Shown here piece by piece: positions 30,880-40,740 of a DNA stretch of 64,000 nt. The notes under the pieces were generated by a model. The model ran no database searches. It was not told where the DNA came from and worked only from the letters and a program-made list of their open reading frames with translations. A program made the position numbers and the translations under genes. Numbering within the stretch: position 1 is the stretch's first letter; every line of letters starts with the position of its first letter. This stretch comes from Acetobacter farinalis (GTDB lineage Bacteria; Pseudomonadota; Alphaproteobacteria; Acetobacterales; Acetobacteraceae), in assembly GCF_011516935.1 (NCBI RefSeq), contig NZ_WOTF01000001.1:372001-436000 (forward strand), read 5' to 3'.

Positions 30880-32328
30880 TCAGTGGTGGGTGGGTTCGTC
30901 CTTGCCTGCGGCCGGTGGCTTGGCGGCGGGCAGGGCGGCGGACGGGTCTGGCGCGGGCAGGCCCGCCATGGAGCGGACAACTCTCAGGCCCTGCTGAAGC
31001 TGGAAGTCCGTTTTTGGCTTGGTGTAGTCAAACTCCGGCCAGTTGGCGGGCGGTTCGCCCGGAATGGTCTTGGCAATGGCGGGCAGGTCTGTCCGCTGCG
31101 GGGCCTTGGTCTGGTTGCCACCCTGATTTTTCAGAATGTGCTCAAGGTCGGCTTCACGCAGGCTGAAGCCGGGGTCTTCCCGCGTTTCCTTCACGGGGAT
31201 ATCGGGCGTGATGCCCAGCGCCTGAATGGAGCGGCCGGAGGGCGTGTAATAGCGGGCCGTGGTCAGGCGGATGGCACCGTTGCCCGGAATGGGCATGATG
31301 GACTGCACCGAACCCTTCCCGAAGGTGCGCGTGCCCAGCAGCACGGCGCGGTTATGGTCCTGCAGCGCCCCGGAAACAATTTCAGAGGCGGAGGCCGAAC
31401 CACCGTTGATCAGCACGACAATGGGGAGGCCATCGGTAATATCGGTGCCGTGGGCATCCCAGCGCTGGCTGTCCTTGGGGTGGCGGGCACGGGTGGAGAC
31501 AATCTCACCGGAGCGGATAAAGCTGGATGAGACATCAATGGCCTGATTGAGCAGGCCGCCGGGGTCATTCCGCAGGTCCAGCACCAGCCCGGCCAGCTTG
31601 CCGCCTGCCTGCTGCTTGAGCTGGTTATAGGCCTTGAGCAGCCCTTTTTCCGTTTCCTCATTGAACTGGGCAATGCGGATATAGCCAATCCGGTCATACA
31701 GCGCGGATTTGATCACCTCGATATGGATGATCTCGCGCGTGAGCGTCAGGATAATCGGTTTTGGCGTTTTCTCACGCACCAGCGTGAGCGTGATCTTGGT
31801 GTTGGGCTTGCCGCGCATTTTCTTCACGGCTTCATCCAGCGGCGTGCCATCCACGGGGTGGCCATCCACCGCGATGATGTAATCACCCGGCTTGATCCCG
31901 GCGCGGAAGCCCGGGGTGCCATCCACAGGGGAGACCACGCGGATGTGCCCGTCCTGTTGCTGCAATTCCAGACCAAGGCCGCCGAACTCGCCCTTCATCT
32001 GCACCATCATGTCCGCATACTGTTTTTCGGTCATGTAGGAGCTGTGCGGGTCCAGACCGGTCAGCATGCCGTTCAGGGCATTGGTGATCAGGTCTTTATC
32101 GGAAACCGGCTCAACATAATCAGCGCGCACGAGGTCCAGCACGGTGCCGAACAGGGTGAGCAGGCGATAGGTTTCGGCATGGTTGCTGGTGGGGGAGGCA
32201 TCCGGAGCTGTTTCCGCCATGGCGGGGGAGGCGAGCATGCCTGCGCCAGGCAGCACTCCGGGGTGGGAGGCCATGGCAAGGCCTGCCAGGAAAGTGGCGC
32301 CAAGCATCAGACCTGTGCGGAACTTCAT
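30880..32328 (-). CDS. ctpA: C-terminal processing peptidase (S41 family)
   Basis: Periplasmic PDZ-protease, 482 residues, that cleaves proteins near the C-terminus and in several bacteria controls peptidoglycan hydrolases. Features in order: signal peptide (GLMLGATFLAGLAMA), helical N-domain with DPHSSYM (about 95), PDZ domain (GEFGGLGLELQQQDG to about 200), the S41 core with LVLDLRNDPGGLL, the catalytic serine in NGGSASASEI (about 313) and the general-base lysine in TFGKGSVQ (about 339), and a Pro/Ala-rich C-terminus. It lies directly downstream of envC, a peptidoglycan amidase activator, which fits a joint role in cell separation. The 171-bp gap from envC may hold a promoter. Confidence 0.95.
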   Translation of the reverse strand: MKFRTGLMLGATFLAGLAMASHPGVLPGAGMLASPAMAETAPDASPTSNHAETYRLLTLFGTVLDLVRADYVEPVSDKDLITNALNGMLTGLDPHSSYMTEKQYADMMVQMKGEFGGLGLELQQQDGHIRVVSPVDGTPGFRAGIKPGDYIIAVDGHPVDGTPLDEAVKKMRGKPNTKITLTLVREKTPKPIILTLTREIIHIEVIKSALYDRIGYIRIAQFNEETEKGLLKAYNQLKQQAGGKLAGLVLDLRNDPGGLLNQAIDVSSSFIRSGEIVSTRARHPKDSQRWDAHGTDITDGLPIVVLINGGSASASEIVSGALQDHNRAVLLGTRTFGKGSVQSIMPIPGNGAIRLTTARYYTPSGRSIQALGITPDIPVKETREDPGFSLREADLEHILKNQGGNQTKAPQRTDLPAIAKTIPGEPPANWPEFDYTKPKTDFQLQQGLRVVRSMAGLPAPDPSAALPAAKPPAAGKDEPTHH

Positions 32329-32499
32329 GCGATCTCGTCTCCTGTCGCCGGGTAAGGCCCCGTGCGGGCGTGTCCTGTCGAATGGTGCAGCGTACGTCCA
32401 AACCCGGTCTTGTAAAGGGAAGATCGGCTTCTGTCCGTCATGCGGAAAAAGGAGAGTAGCCGCTTCCGCCGGACAGGAAAACTGTCTCTTGACGTTTCC

Positions 32500-34035
32500 T
32501 TACAGGAAAGGTGCCGGGTTGACCGCTTTCTGCCCGTGCCGCAGCTGAATGAACAGGGTGCCGGAACTGGCGGAAGAGGTCATATGCCCCACAGGCGCAC
32601 CTTTGGACACACCTTGCCCCGTTGCCACATCCAGCGCTGAAAACCCTGCCATGATAAAGCGGTAATGCTGCCCGCAGTTGAGAATGACCATCTGCCCGTA
32701 GGTGCGGAACGGACCTGCAAAATCAACGTGGCCCGCACACGGGGTGCGCACGCTGGCACCCGGCGGGGTGCGGTAGGTCAGGCCCGTGGCGGGTCCAGAT
32801 TCGGTGGCACTCCCCCATCCGCTGACAAGCGTGCCCGCCACGGGGCGCGTGCCACCGCCCGGTGGCGGGTGGTCTGACAGGCCGGGACCGGCGGCGGAGG
32901 CCATGGCCGCCATCTTGCGCCGGGCAGCATCAGCCCGTTCCTGCGCGCGGCGTCTGGCTTCTTCATCCCGCGCGGCCTGATGGGCTTTTTCGGCGGCGGC
33001 AATTTCTTTTTGCAGGGCGGCTTCCGCCCCGGCCTGCAGGGCATCCAGCCGGGAGACGGCATCCTGAAGGCTGGAGGCCCGTTTGGTGGCATTTTCAAGC
33101 TGCCGTGCGGCAGCCCGGGCGGCGGCATTGGCCTGCACCTGCGCGGTGCGGGCTTTCAGCGCCTGCTGCCGAACCTGATCCCGCTGGTGGCTCTGTGTTT
33201 CTTCAAGCTGGCCGAGTTTGGCGAGTTTGGCGGTTAGCTCCGCATCCAGTGCGGTCAGCTTTTCCTGCCGGTCCCGCATATCCTCCGCCTGATGTTCCAC
33301 ACTGCGGGAGAGCCCGCGCAGAACCAGAAAACCGGTCACGGCTTCTCCCTGCGGCACGGGGGCGGCCAGCAGCGTATCGGACGGATACAGCGAAAGGCGT
33401 TCGGCCAGCGGCAGGATGGGGGCCAGAGCTTTGGCATCCTCCCTCAGGGCGGCCTGCAGGCTGGCCTGCTCCTTGCGGAGGTCCGCAATGCGGGAATCGA
33501 GGTCTGAAACCTGCTGTTCCGTTGTCTGGAGCTGGGCTGTGGCCGAAACTGTGGCGGCGGAAAGCGCGGACGCCTTGGCCGCGCTCTGGACGGCAATGGC
33601 CTGAGCAGCCTCGTTTTTAGCGCGGGAGGCGGTTACGGCGGCGGCCTGCGCGGCTTTTTGCCGGTCCATGGCCGCCCGCTGGGCCTGTGTGGCGGCGAGA
33701 GCCGCCTGCGCCTGCCTGACGGAGCGTTCAGCCTCCGCCTCAGCCTGCGTGGTGGAGGTCCGGGTGCCGGAACTGGAGCTCCTGTGTGCGCCTGTCGCGT
33801 GGCCCGAGGACCGGTGCGCGCCACTTTTTGGAGCGCTGTGGTGGCTGTGGCCCGTGCTTTTGCGGTTTGAGGCTGCCTGAGCCTGTGGCGCACAGGCCAG
33901 TGCGGCCAGTATTCCGGCTGCGAGCAGCCGGACGGGAAATACCCCGTGAGGGGATGCCTCACAGCTTCGCTCTCTCCACCCGGGTGTGGCGGGCAGAGAA
34001 AAAGGAAGCCGGGCAGGACGCAAGGCGAAGGGCAT
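32500..34035 (-). CDS. envC: Murein hydrolase activator, EnvC/M23 family
   Basis: Periplasmic activator of cell-wall amidases at division, 511 residues. The ATG at 34035 follows the gpmI stop directly (TGAATG). The exported signal (LLAAGILAALACAPQAQA) begins about residue 36, so a GTG near 33942 is a plausible later start. A His/Ser-rich linker (about 55-90) is followed by a long coiled coil (about 95-370, dense in Ala/Gln/Arg/Lys) and a LytM/M23 fold (about 415-511: GTLVSGWGSATESG, FRTYGQMVILNCGQHYRFI, APVGHMTSSASSGTLFIQLR). The zinc ligands HxxxD and HxH of active M23 peptidases are missing (GLTYRTPPGASV replaces the first), so it should be an activator, not an enzyme, as in E. coli EnvC. 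Confidence 0.9.
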   Translation of the reverse strand: MPFALRPARLPFSLPATPGWRERSCEASPHGVFPVRLLAAGILAALACAPQAQAASNRKSTGHSHHSAPKSGAHRSSGHATGAHRSSSSGTRTSTTQAEAEAERSVRQAQAALAATQAQRAAMDRQKAAQAAAVTASRAKNEAAQAIAVQSAAKASALSAATVSATAQLQTTEQQVSDLDSRIADLRKEQASLQAALREDAKALAPILPLAERLSLYPSDTLLAAPVPQGEAVTGFLVLRGLSRSVEHQAEDMRDRQEKLTALDAELTAKLAKLGQLEETQSHQRDQVRQQALKARTAQVQANAAARAAARQLENATKRASSLQDAVSRLDALQAGAEAALQKEIAAAEKAHQAARDEEARRRAQERADAARRKMAAMASAAGPGLSDHPPPGGGTRPVAGTLVSGWGSATESGPATGLTYRTPPGASVRTPCAGHVDFAGPFRTYGQMVILNCGQHYRFIMAGFSALDVATGQGVSKGAPVGHMTSSASSGTLFIQLRHGQKAVNPAPFL

Positions 34036-35574
34036 TCAGTCCGTTAGCAGGGAAGTTCCGGTCATGTCATCAGGTTTGGGTAAACCCATCATATCCAGCA
34101 GCGTGGGAGCCAGATCAGCCAGACGTCCGTCTTTCAGCTTTTTGTTGCCCACACCAAAGGCGACCAGCGGCACCACGTTAACCGTATGCGCTGTGTGCGG
34201 GGCGCCTGTATCCGGGTCTTTCATGGTTTCACAGTTGCCGTGGTCCGCCGTGACCAGCAGGGAGCCGTTCTGCTTTTTCAGGGCATCGACAATCCGGCCA
34301 GTGCCGGTATCCACGGTTTCAACCGCCTTGATGGCCGCCTGCAGAATGCCGGTGTGCCCCACCATGTCCGGATTGGCAAAGTTCAGGACAATGAGGTCAT
34401 ATTTCCCGCTTTCAATGGCGGCCACGGCTTTGTCCGTCAGTTCCGGCGCGGACATTTCAGGCTGAAGATCATAGGTGGCCACCTTGGGGGAGGGCACCAT
34501 GATGCGGTCTTCCCCTTCAAACAGCTTTTCGCGGCCGCCATTGAGGAAGTAGGTGACGTGCGGATATTTTTCCGTCTCGGCCATGCGGAGTTGCGTGCGG
34601 CCAGCGTGGGAGACAACCTCGCCCAGAATGTTGTGCAGCGTTTCGGGCGGAAACAGCACCGTCAGGCGTTCGGCCAGTGTGTCACTGTAATGGGTCATGC
34701 CAAGAACGGTGGAAAACTGCACAACCTTGTGGCGGGCAAATCCGTCAAAGCCCGGCTCAAGCATGGCATCCAGAAGCTGGCGGATGCGGTCTGCGCGGAA
34801 ATTGAAGGAGAGCAGGCCATCGCCATCCTTCATGCCGGTATAGCCCTCCAGCACGGTGGGGACGATAAATTCGTCGGAAATATCGGCCTGATAGGCCTGT
34901 GTGATGACATCCTGCGCGGTTGCGGCTTTCGGTCCTTCCGCGCTGACCAGCGCGTTATAGGCTTTTTCCACCCGGTCCCAGCGTTTGTCGCGGTCCATGG
35001 CGTAATAGCGGCCGGACACGGTGCCCAGCTTTACGCTGGCGGGCAGGGCGGCGCACAGGGTGCCCAGAAAATCAGCGGCGGAACGGGGCGGGGTGTCACG
35101 GCCATCGGTAAAGACATGGAACACCACAGGTACACCGGCATCCGCCACAATGTGGGCAAGCGCTGCGGCATGGTCCTGATGCGCATGCACGCCACCGGGA
35201 GAGACAAGGCCCATCAGATGGCAGGTGCCACCGGTTTTCTTCAGCGTTTCGATAAAGCGGGTCATGGCGCTACTGCGGGCCACGCTGCCATCCCGAATGG
35301 CGTTGGTAATGCGTGGCAGTTCCTGCATGACCACGCGCCCGGCCCCGATGTTGAGATGGCCAACTTCGGAATTGCCCATCTGGCCGTCCGGCAGCCCCAC
35401 ATCCTCTCCGCTGGTGCGCAGAAAGCTGCGCGGGCCGTGGGCCCACAGCGCATCAAAAACCGGGGTGTTGGCCAGCCGTACAGCGTTGTCCGACGAGTCT
35501 TCCCGCCAGCCAAAGCCATCGAGAATAACCAGCATAACAGGGCGTTTTGTCTGAGACGGTGTGGAAGCGCTCAT
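34036..35574 (-). CDS. gpmI: 2,3-bisphosphoglycerate-independent phosphoglycerate mutase
   Basis: Glycolysis/gluconeogenesis enzyme interconverting 3- and 2-phosphoglycerate using two Mn ions. The 512-residue protein shows the metal-binding VMLVILDGFGWRE (Asp19/Asp20 region), the phosphoserine nucleophile in QMGNSEVGHLN (Ser69), the HVFTDGRDTPP motif (about 158) and the C-terminal metal site LLVTADHGNCE. Length is typical (about 510). It is the first gene of the gpmI-envC-ctpA-yibQ-rppH run. Its ribosome binding site AAGAAGG and start codon lie in one arm of an 11-bp inverted repeat (see the repeat at 35574-35657). Confidence 0.96.
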   Translation of the reverse strand: MSASTPSQTKRPVMLVILDGFGWREDSSDNAVRLANTPVFDALWAHGPRSFLRTSGEDVGLPDGQMGNSEVGHLNIGAGRVVMQELPRITNAIRDGSVARSSAMTRFIETLKKTGGTCHLMGLVSPGGVHAHQDHAAALAHIVADAGVPVVFHVFTDGRDTPPRSAADFLGTLCAALPASVKLGTVSGRYYAMDRDKRWDRVEKAYNALVSAEGPKAATAQDVITQAYQADISDEFIVPTVLEGYTGMKDGDGLLSFNFRADRIRQLLDAMLEPGFDGFARHKVVQFSTVLGMTHYSDTLAERLTVLFPPETLHNILGEVVSHAGRTQLRMAETEKYPHVTYFLNGGREKLFEGEDRIMVPSPKVATYDLQPEMSAPELTDKAVAAIESGKYDLIVLNFANPDMVGHTGILQAAIKAVETVDTGTGRIVDALKKQNGSLLVTADHGNCETMKDPDTGAPHTAHTVNVVPLVAFGVGNKKLKDGRLADLAPTLLDMMGLPKPDDMTGTSLLTD

Positions 35575-35657
35575 GGAACCATGCCTTCTTGTTGTTTTAG
35601 GGCATGATTATGCCACCAATATCGCCCCATACAAAGGGGCGGGGCAGCATGGTTCCA
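35574..35657 (-). repeat. Inverted repeat enclosing the gpmI leader
   Basis: TGGAACCATGC (35574-35584) and its exact reverse complement GCATGGTTCCA (35647-35657) flank the region between ilvA and gpmI. Inside lie two smaller hairpins: CGCCCC/GGGGCG (35623-35628 / 35636-35641) and GGCAT/ATGCC near 35601-35614. In the minus-strand mRNA the downstream arm covers the last bases before the gpmI AUG, so pairing could mask the start. Confidence 0.5.
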
Positions 35658-35664
35658 GTGTGCC

Positions 35665-36861
35665 TCAGGCGCGGCGAACGATGTAGCGCTCGCCCAGTGC
35701 CCTGGTGATAAGGGCCGCGTGTTCCGGGTCACGTGCCTCAATCATCACTTCCAGTTCCGCGGCCTGAACGGAGGGGGCCGCGAACAGTCTCTGGTGAGAG
35801 ACTTCGATAATATTGCCGCCAGCTTCGCCAATGGTTTTGGAAATATCCGCCAGCACGCCGGGGCGGTCCGGAATTTCCATGATCAGGCGGAGGATACGGC
35901 CATCCCGCAGCATGGCGCGCAGAAGCGTGTTGGCCAGAATGCGGCTGTCGATATTGCCGCCGGAGATGGGCAGCGCCACTTTCTTGTCCCGGAACAGGTC
36001 GGGGTAGGTCAGTACGGCTGCAAGCCCGACAGCCCCGGCCCCCTCGCTCACCTGTTTGGCACCTTCGGCCAGCAGGGTGATGGCGGTTTCCACCGCGCAT
36101 TCCGGCACCACCAGAACACGGGAGAGCTGCCTGCGGAGGATTTCATCCGGGCGCAGGCCGATCTGCATCACGGCAATGCCTTCGGCAATGGTCGATCCGC
36201 CGGAGGGATGCGTGGCCGGGCCGGGAAAGGCAGAGAGCGAATTATAGCTTTCCACCTGCACGCCAATCAGCTCCACATCCGGGCGCATGGCCTTTGCCGC
36301 CACAGAGCAGCCGCCCAGCAGGCCGCCGCCGCCAATGGGGACGACAAGCATATCGAGCGGCCCGGCATCTTCAAACAGTTCGAGCGCGCAGGTGCCCTGA
36401 CCCGCCATGATCGCGACATCATCATACGGGTGAATGAAGGTGCGGCCTTCGCGGGCCTGAAGATCCTGCGCGAACAGCAGGGCTTCCGCAAAGTTTTCAC
36501 CTTCCAGAATAACGCGCGCCCCCCAGTTGCGGGTGCGCACGACCTTGGCGGCCGGGGTGAATCTGGGCATCACGATAACGGCGTCAATCCCCAGCAGGCT
36601 GGCATGCCGGGCAACACCCTGCGCATGATTGCCCGCGGAGACGGCAATCACGCCGCGCTTGCGCTCATCCTCGGAGAGCAGGGCGAGCTTGTTTGCCGCG
36701 CCGCGCTCCTTGAAGGAGCCGACCGCCTGAAGATTTTCCAGCTTCAGGGTAATGTCGGCACCGGTCGCCTTGGAGAGAGACTGAGAGGAAATCGTGGGTG
36801 TGCGGAGCACATTGCCGCGGATCCGCGCCGCAGCAGCGGTGATATCCTCAAATTTCAGCAT
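35665..36861 (-). CDS. ilvA: Threonine ammonia-lyase (threonine dehydratase), ACT domain
   Basis: PLP enzyme deaminating threonine to 2-oxobutanoate, the first step of isoleucine synthesis, or catabolic. The 398-residue protein has the PLP-lysine motif GSFKERGAANK (Lys51), the cofactor-phosphate loop PIGGGGLLGG (about 183-192), and VSAGNHAQGVA (about 75-85). A single C-terminal ACT domain (about 325-398, IMEIPDRPGVLADI) replaces the double ACT-like domain of E. coli IlvA; this form, about 400 residues, is common in alphaproteobacteria. Whether it is the biosynthetic or catabolic enzyme cannot be decided from sequence. It starts 1 bp after the greA stop and is probably co-transcribed with it. 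Confidence 0.93.
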   Translation of the reverse strand: MLKFEDITAAAARIRGNVLRTPTISSQSLSKATGADITLKLENLQAVGSFKERGAANKLALLSEDERKRGVIAVSAGNHAQGVARHASLLGIDAVIVMPRFTPAAKVVRTRNWGARVILEGENFAEALLFAQDLQAREGRTFIHPYDDVAIMAGQGTCALELFEDAGPLDMLVVPIGGGGLLGGCSVAAKAMRPDVELIGVQVESYNSLSAFPGPATHPSGGSTIAEGIAVMQIGLRPDEILRRQLSRVLVVPECAVETAITLLAEGAKQVSEGAGAVGLAAVLTYPDLFRDKKVALPISGGNIDSRILANTLLRAMLRDGRILRLIMEIPDRPGVLADISKTIGEAGGNIIEVSHQRLFAAPSVQAAELEVMIEARDPEHAALITRALGERYIVRRA

Positions 36862-36862
36862 C

Positions 36863-37336
36863 TCAGATAAATTTCACAGACAGGATCTCATACGTCCGAT
36901 CCCCACCCGGGGCGGGAACGGAAACGGTATCACCCTCATGCTTGCCAATCAGGGATTTGGCGAGCGGGGAGGAAATGGACAGCAGGTTCTGCTTGATGTC
37001 CGCCTCATGCACACCCACGATCTGGTAGGTGGCTTCCTTGTCCGTATCTTCATCCACAACCGTGATGGTCGCGCCGAACTTGACCTGATCACCAGAGAGG
37101 GTTGCAGGGTCAATCACCTCAGCGGTGGAGATGATGCTTTCCAGCTCAAGAACGCGGCCTTCGGTAAAGGACTGGCGTTCCCGCGCGGCATGGTATTCCG
37201 CGTTTTCCGAAAGGTCACCATGGCTGCGGGCTTCCGCAATGGCGCGGATAATGGCCGGGCGCTCTACAGATTTCAGTCTACGCAGTTCATCTTCGAGCCG
37301 CTTCAAGCCCTTGTCCGTCATCGGAGTTTTCTGCAA
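36863..37336 (-). CDS. greA: Transcription elongation factor GreA
   Basis: Stimulates RNA cleavage by backtracked RNA polymerase and so rescues stalled complexes. The 157-residue protein has an N-terminal coiled coil with LRRLKSVERPAIIRAIAEAR and the acidic tip GDLSENAEYHAARE (about residues 40-53), and a C-terminal FKBP-like domain (ISSPLAKSLIGKHEGD). I choose the TTG at 37336 as start: MQKTPMT matches the usual alphaproteobacterial N-terminus (MEK-PMT) and GGGGAC lies about 10 bases before it. The first ATG, five codons later, would remove the conserved start. GreA downstream of carB is a conserved alphaproteobacterial order. Confidence 0.95.
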   Translation of the reverse strand: MQKTPMTDKGLKRLEDELRRLKSVERPAIIRAIAEARSHGDLSENAEYHAARERQSFTEGRVLELESIISTAEVIDPATLSGDQVKFGATITVVDEDTDKEATYQIVGVHEADIKQNLLSISSPLAKSLIGKHEGDTVSVPAPGGDRTYEILSVKFI

Positions 37337-37405
37337 GACATGTCCCCAGAATAAATCTGCCGGACGATCAGACCGGCATGGAAGTTATAAAAGACGCGGG
37401 TACAG

Positions 37406-37470
37406 GCGGCCATACCTCAGGCATGGCCGCTTTCCCCGTGGAACGCATCAGGCAGGCCTTGCGGCCTGCC
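37406..37470. other. Two hairpins between carB and greA
   Basis: GCGGCCAT (37406-37413) / ATGGCCGC (37423-37430), loop 9 nt, and GGCAGGCC (37451-37458) / GGCCTGCC (37463-37470), loop 4 nt. Both are perfect 8-bp stems within the carB-greA gap, with no T-run on the minus strand. They could partly terminate carAB transcripts or protect mRNA ends; function is inferred only from position. Confidence 0.45.
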
Positions 37471-37478
37471 CGCCCTGT

Positions 37479-40400
37479 TCAGAACGATCCACTAAAATAT
37501 GACTGAAGCGGCGCAACTTCAAGCGGTCCTTCACGCATTGCCGCAATTGCATATGTTGCGGCCCGCGCCCCTGCCATTGTGGTGTAGTGCGGAATGCCCA
37601 GCACCAGCGCGGAACGGCGGATATCAAAGCTGTCCGCCACGGACTGTGCGCCACGGGCCGTGTTGATGACCATCTGCACTTCGCCCGAGCGGATGGCGTC
37701 CACACAATGCGGGCGGCCTTCCAGCACCTTGTTCACAACATCCACCTCAATCCCGGCATCGCGCAGCTTTTTGGCTGTGCCGCGTGTGGCCAGAATTTTC
37801 AGCCCCATGGCGGCAAGCTGCCGGCCCAGCGCCGGAAGCTGGGCCTTGTCACTCTCCCGCACGGAGAGGAAAACCGTGCCGGAGGTGGGCAGGCGCACGC
37901 CAGCGCCAAGCTGGGATTTGGCAAAGGCCCGCTCGAAGGAGGTGTCCAGCCCCATGACTTCACCCGTGGAGCGCATTTCCGGCCCCAGAATGATGTCCAC
38001 TTCCGCAAAGCGGTTGAAGGGGAACACGGCTTCCTTCACGGCTACATGCGGCACCACGGCGCGGTCATCCAGATTGAAGCTGCTCAGTCTGGCTCCGGCC
38101 ATCACACGTGCGCCAATCTTGGCCACCGGAACACCCGTGGCCTTCGCCACGAACGGCACGGTGCGGGATGCGCGCGGGTTGACCTCAAGGACAAAGATTT
38201 CCTGATCCTTGATGGCGTATTGCACGTTCATCAGCCCGACAATGCCCAGCTCACGCGCCATGGCTTCGGTCTGCGCCTTCAGCTCCGTCACAATGGCGGG
38301 GGAGAGGGTGTAGGGCGGCAGGGCGCAGGCGCTGTCACCAGAGTGAATGCCCGCTTCTTCAATGTGTTCCATCACACCGGCCACATAGACATCCGTGCCG
38401 TCTGCAATGCAGTCCACGTCCGCTTCAATGGCTTCGTTCAGGTAATGGTCAATCAGCACGGGGCCGGAGGCAATGTCATGCCCGGCAAGCTGAAGGGCGC
38501 CGCGCATATAGCGCTGGAGGCCCGCACGGTCATACACGATTTCCATGGCCCGGCCGCCCAGCACGTAGGACGGACGCACCACAACCGGGTAGCCGATGCG
38601 TTCCGCAATGTCCTCGGCTTCCGTCAGGGAGCGGGCAATGCCGTTGGCGGGCTGACGCAGGCCGAGCTTGTGCAGCAGGGCCTGAAAACGCTCGCGGTCT
38701 TCCGCGCAGTCAATGGCATCCGCCGGGGTGCCCAGCAGCGGGATGCCCGCTTTTTCCAGCGCGTGCGAGAGCTTGAGCGGAGTCTGGCCGCCATACTGCA
38801 CGATGCAGCCCTTGACGGTGCCGTTCTGCTGTTCCCGGCGGATCAGCGCGATGACATCCTCAGCCGTCAGCGGTTCGAAATACAGGCGGTCGGACGTATC
38901 ATAATCGGTCGAGACTGTTTCCGGGTTGCAGTTGACCATAATGGCCTCAAACCCGGCTTCACGCAGCGCATAGGCGGCGTGCACACAGCAATAGTCGAAT
39001 TCGATACCCTGACCGATCCGGTTCGGGCCACCGCCGAGAATAATGACCTTCTCGCGGTCTGTCGGCGCGGATTCACAGGCCGGAGGGGCAAACACCCCTT
39101 CGTAGGTGGAATACATATAGGGCGTGCTGGATGCGAATTCGCCCGCGCAGGTATCAATGCGCTTGTAGACGGCATTGACCCCGACCTGATCACGCAGGGC
39201 CGAGACCTCCTCCGCCTGAAGGCCGGAGAGCCGTGCAAGCTGGATGTCGGAAAAGCCCATGGCTTTCAGGCGGCGCAGGCCCTGTGCGTCCCGCGGCAGG
39301 CCGTGGGTTTCCACAGCGCGTTCGGCGTGCACGATTTTTTCAAGCTCGCGCAGGAACCACGGCTCAAAGCGGCAGGCTTCGTTGATGTCTTCCACGGAAA
39401 GGCCAGCACGCAGCGCCTGTGCGGCCATGAGGATGCGTTCCGGGCGCGGCTGGGAGAGTGCTGCGCGGAAGGCATCTTCCCCGCCATCACCCGGCACGTC
39501 CACCGGGTCCAGCCCATGCAGGCCGGTTTCCATGGAGCGTAGGCCCTTTTGCAGCGCTTCCGGGAAAGACCGGCCAATGGCCATGGCTTCGCCCACGGAT
39601 TTCATGGAGGTGGAGAGCAGGGCCGGAGCGCCGGGGAATTTTTCAAACGTGAAGCGCGGGATTTTGACAACCACATAGTCAATGGTCGGCTCGAACGAGG
39701 CCGGGGTGGAACCGGTAATGTCGTTCTTCAGTTCATCCAGCGTGTAGCCCACAGCCAGCTTGGCGGCGATCTTGGCAATGGGGAACCCGGTGGCCTTGGA
39801 GGCCAGTGCGGAAGAGCGGGAGACGCGGGGGTTCATTTCAATCACCACCATGCGTCCGTCAGCCGGGTTCACGCCGAACTGCACGTTCGATCCCCCGGTT
39901 TCCACGCCAATGGCGCGCAGGCACGCAATGGAGGCATCGCGCATCCGCTGGAATTCCTTGTCCGTCAGCGTCAGGGATGGCGCGACAGTAATGGAATCCC
40001 CGGTATGCACACCCATCGGGTCAATATTTTCGATGGAGCAGACGATGATGCAGTTGTCCGCGGTATCGCGCACAACTTCCATCTCATATTCTTTCCACCC
40101 GAGCAGGGATTCTTCAATCAGCACTTCCGTGGTGGGGGAAGCATCCAGCCCGGAGGCGACGATCTGCTCAAATTCTTCGCGGTTATAGGCAATACCGCCG
40201 CCGGACCCACCCATGGTGAAGGAGGGGCGAATAATGGTGGGGAAGCCGATTTTCTTGAACGCTTCCCGTGCCTCTTCCATGTTGTGGGCAATGAAGCTGC
40301 GCGGGCTTTCAATGCCGATGGCGTCCATGGCTTCACGGAATTTCTGGCGGTCTTCCGCGCGGTCAATCACATCGGCCTTCGCGCCGATCAGCTCCACACC

Positions 40401-40733
40401 ATGCTTTTGCAGGAAGCCGGAGGCATCCAGCGCCATGGCGGTGTTCAGCGCGGTCTGGCCGCCCATGGTGGGCAGGATGGCGTCCGGCTTTTCTTTGAGA
40501 ATAATGCGCTCAACGCATTCCGGCGTAATGGGCTCCACATAGGTGGCATCCGCAAGGCCGGGGTCCGTCATGATGGTGGCGGGGTTCGAGTTGACCAGAA
40601 TAACCCGGTAGCCTTCCTCCCGCAGGGCCTTGCAGGCCTGCGCGCCGGAATAGTCGAACTCACAGGCCTGCCCGATGACAATGGGACCAGCGCCAATAAT
40701 GAGGATGGAGCGGAGATCTGTCCGTTTCGGCAT
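37479..40733 (-). CDS. carB: Carbamoyl-phosphate synthase large subunit
   Basis: Synthetase subunit making carbamoyl phosphate from ammonia (delivered by CarA), bicarbonate and two ATP, feeding arginine and pyrimidine synthesis. From the ATG at 40733 it has 1084 residues, the usual length. The two homologous ATP-grasp halves are visible: [18 protein letters not shown] near the N-terminus and [18 protein letters not shown] near residue 560, with [18 protein letters not shown] and [18 protein letters not shown]. The C-terminal allosteric (MGS-like) domain covers about 940-1084 and includes [16 protein letters not shown]. coli uses it for UMP and ornithine control. Start MPKRTDL is preferred over an open extension upstream to 40766, as it is the family's standard N-terminus. 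It begins 7 bp after the carA stop. Confidence 0.97.
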   Translation of the reverse strand: MPKRTDLRSILIIGAGPIVIGQACEFDYSGAQACKALREEGYRVILVNSNPATIMTDPGLADATYVEPITPECVERIILKEKPDAILPTMGGQTALNTAMALDASGFLQKHGVELIGAKADVIDRAEDRQKFREAMDAIGIESPRSFIAHNMEEAREAFKKIGFPTIIRPSFTMGGSGGGIAYNREEFEQIVASGLDASPTTEVLIEESLLGWKEYEMEVVRDTADNCIIVCSIENIDPMGVHTGDSITVAPSLTLTDKEFQRMRDASIACLRAIGVETGGSNVQFGVNPADGRMVVIEMNPRVSRSSALASKATGFPIAKIAAKLAVGYTLDELKNDITGSTPASFEPTIDYVVVKIPRFTFEKFPGAPALLSTSMKSVGEAMAIGRSFPEALQKGLRSMETGLHGLDPVDVPGDGGEDAFRAALSQPRPERILMAAQALRAGLSVEDINEACRFEPWFLRELEKIVHAERAVETHGLPRDAQGLRRLKAMGFSDIQLARLSGLQAEEVSALRDQVGVNAVYKRIDTCAGEFASSTPYMYSTYEGVFAPPACESAPTDREKVIILGGGPNRIGQGIEFDYCCVHAAYALREAGFEAIMVNCNPETVSTDYDTSDRLYFEPLTAEDVIALIRREQQNGTVKGCIVQYGGQTPLKLSHALEKAGIPLLGTPADAIDCAEDRERFQALLHKLGLRQPANGIARSLTEAEDIAERIGYPVVVRPSYVLGGRAMEIVYDRAGLQRYMRGALQLAGHDIASGPVLIDHYLNEAIEADVDCIADGTDVYVAGVMEHIEEAGIHSGDSACALPPYTLSPAIVTELKAQTEAMARELGIVGLMNVQYAIKDQEIFVLEVNPRASRTVPFVAKATGVPVAKIGARVMAGARLSSFNLDDRAVVPHVAVKEAVFPFNRFAEVDIILGPEMRSTGEVMGLDTSFERAFAKSQLGAGVRLPTSGTVFLSVRESDKAQLPALGRQLAAMGLKILATRGTAKKLRDAGIEVDVVNKVLEGRPHCVDAIRSGEVQMVINTARGAQSVADSFDIRRSALVLGIPHYTTMAGARAATYAIAAMREGPLEVAPLQSYFSGSF

Positions 40734-40740
40734 GATGCGT

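Noticed and set aside
37587-39542. 651-codon open frame on the plus strand opposite carB
   Set aside because: The opposite strand encodes an unmistakable CarB; this frame has shadow composition and no recognisable motif.
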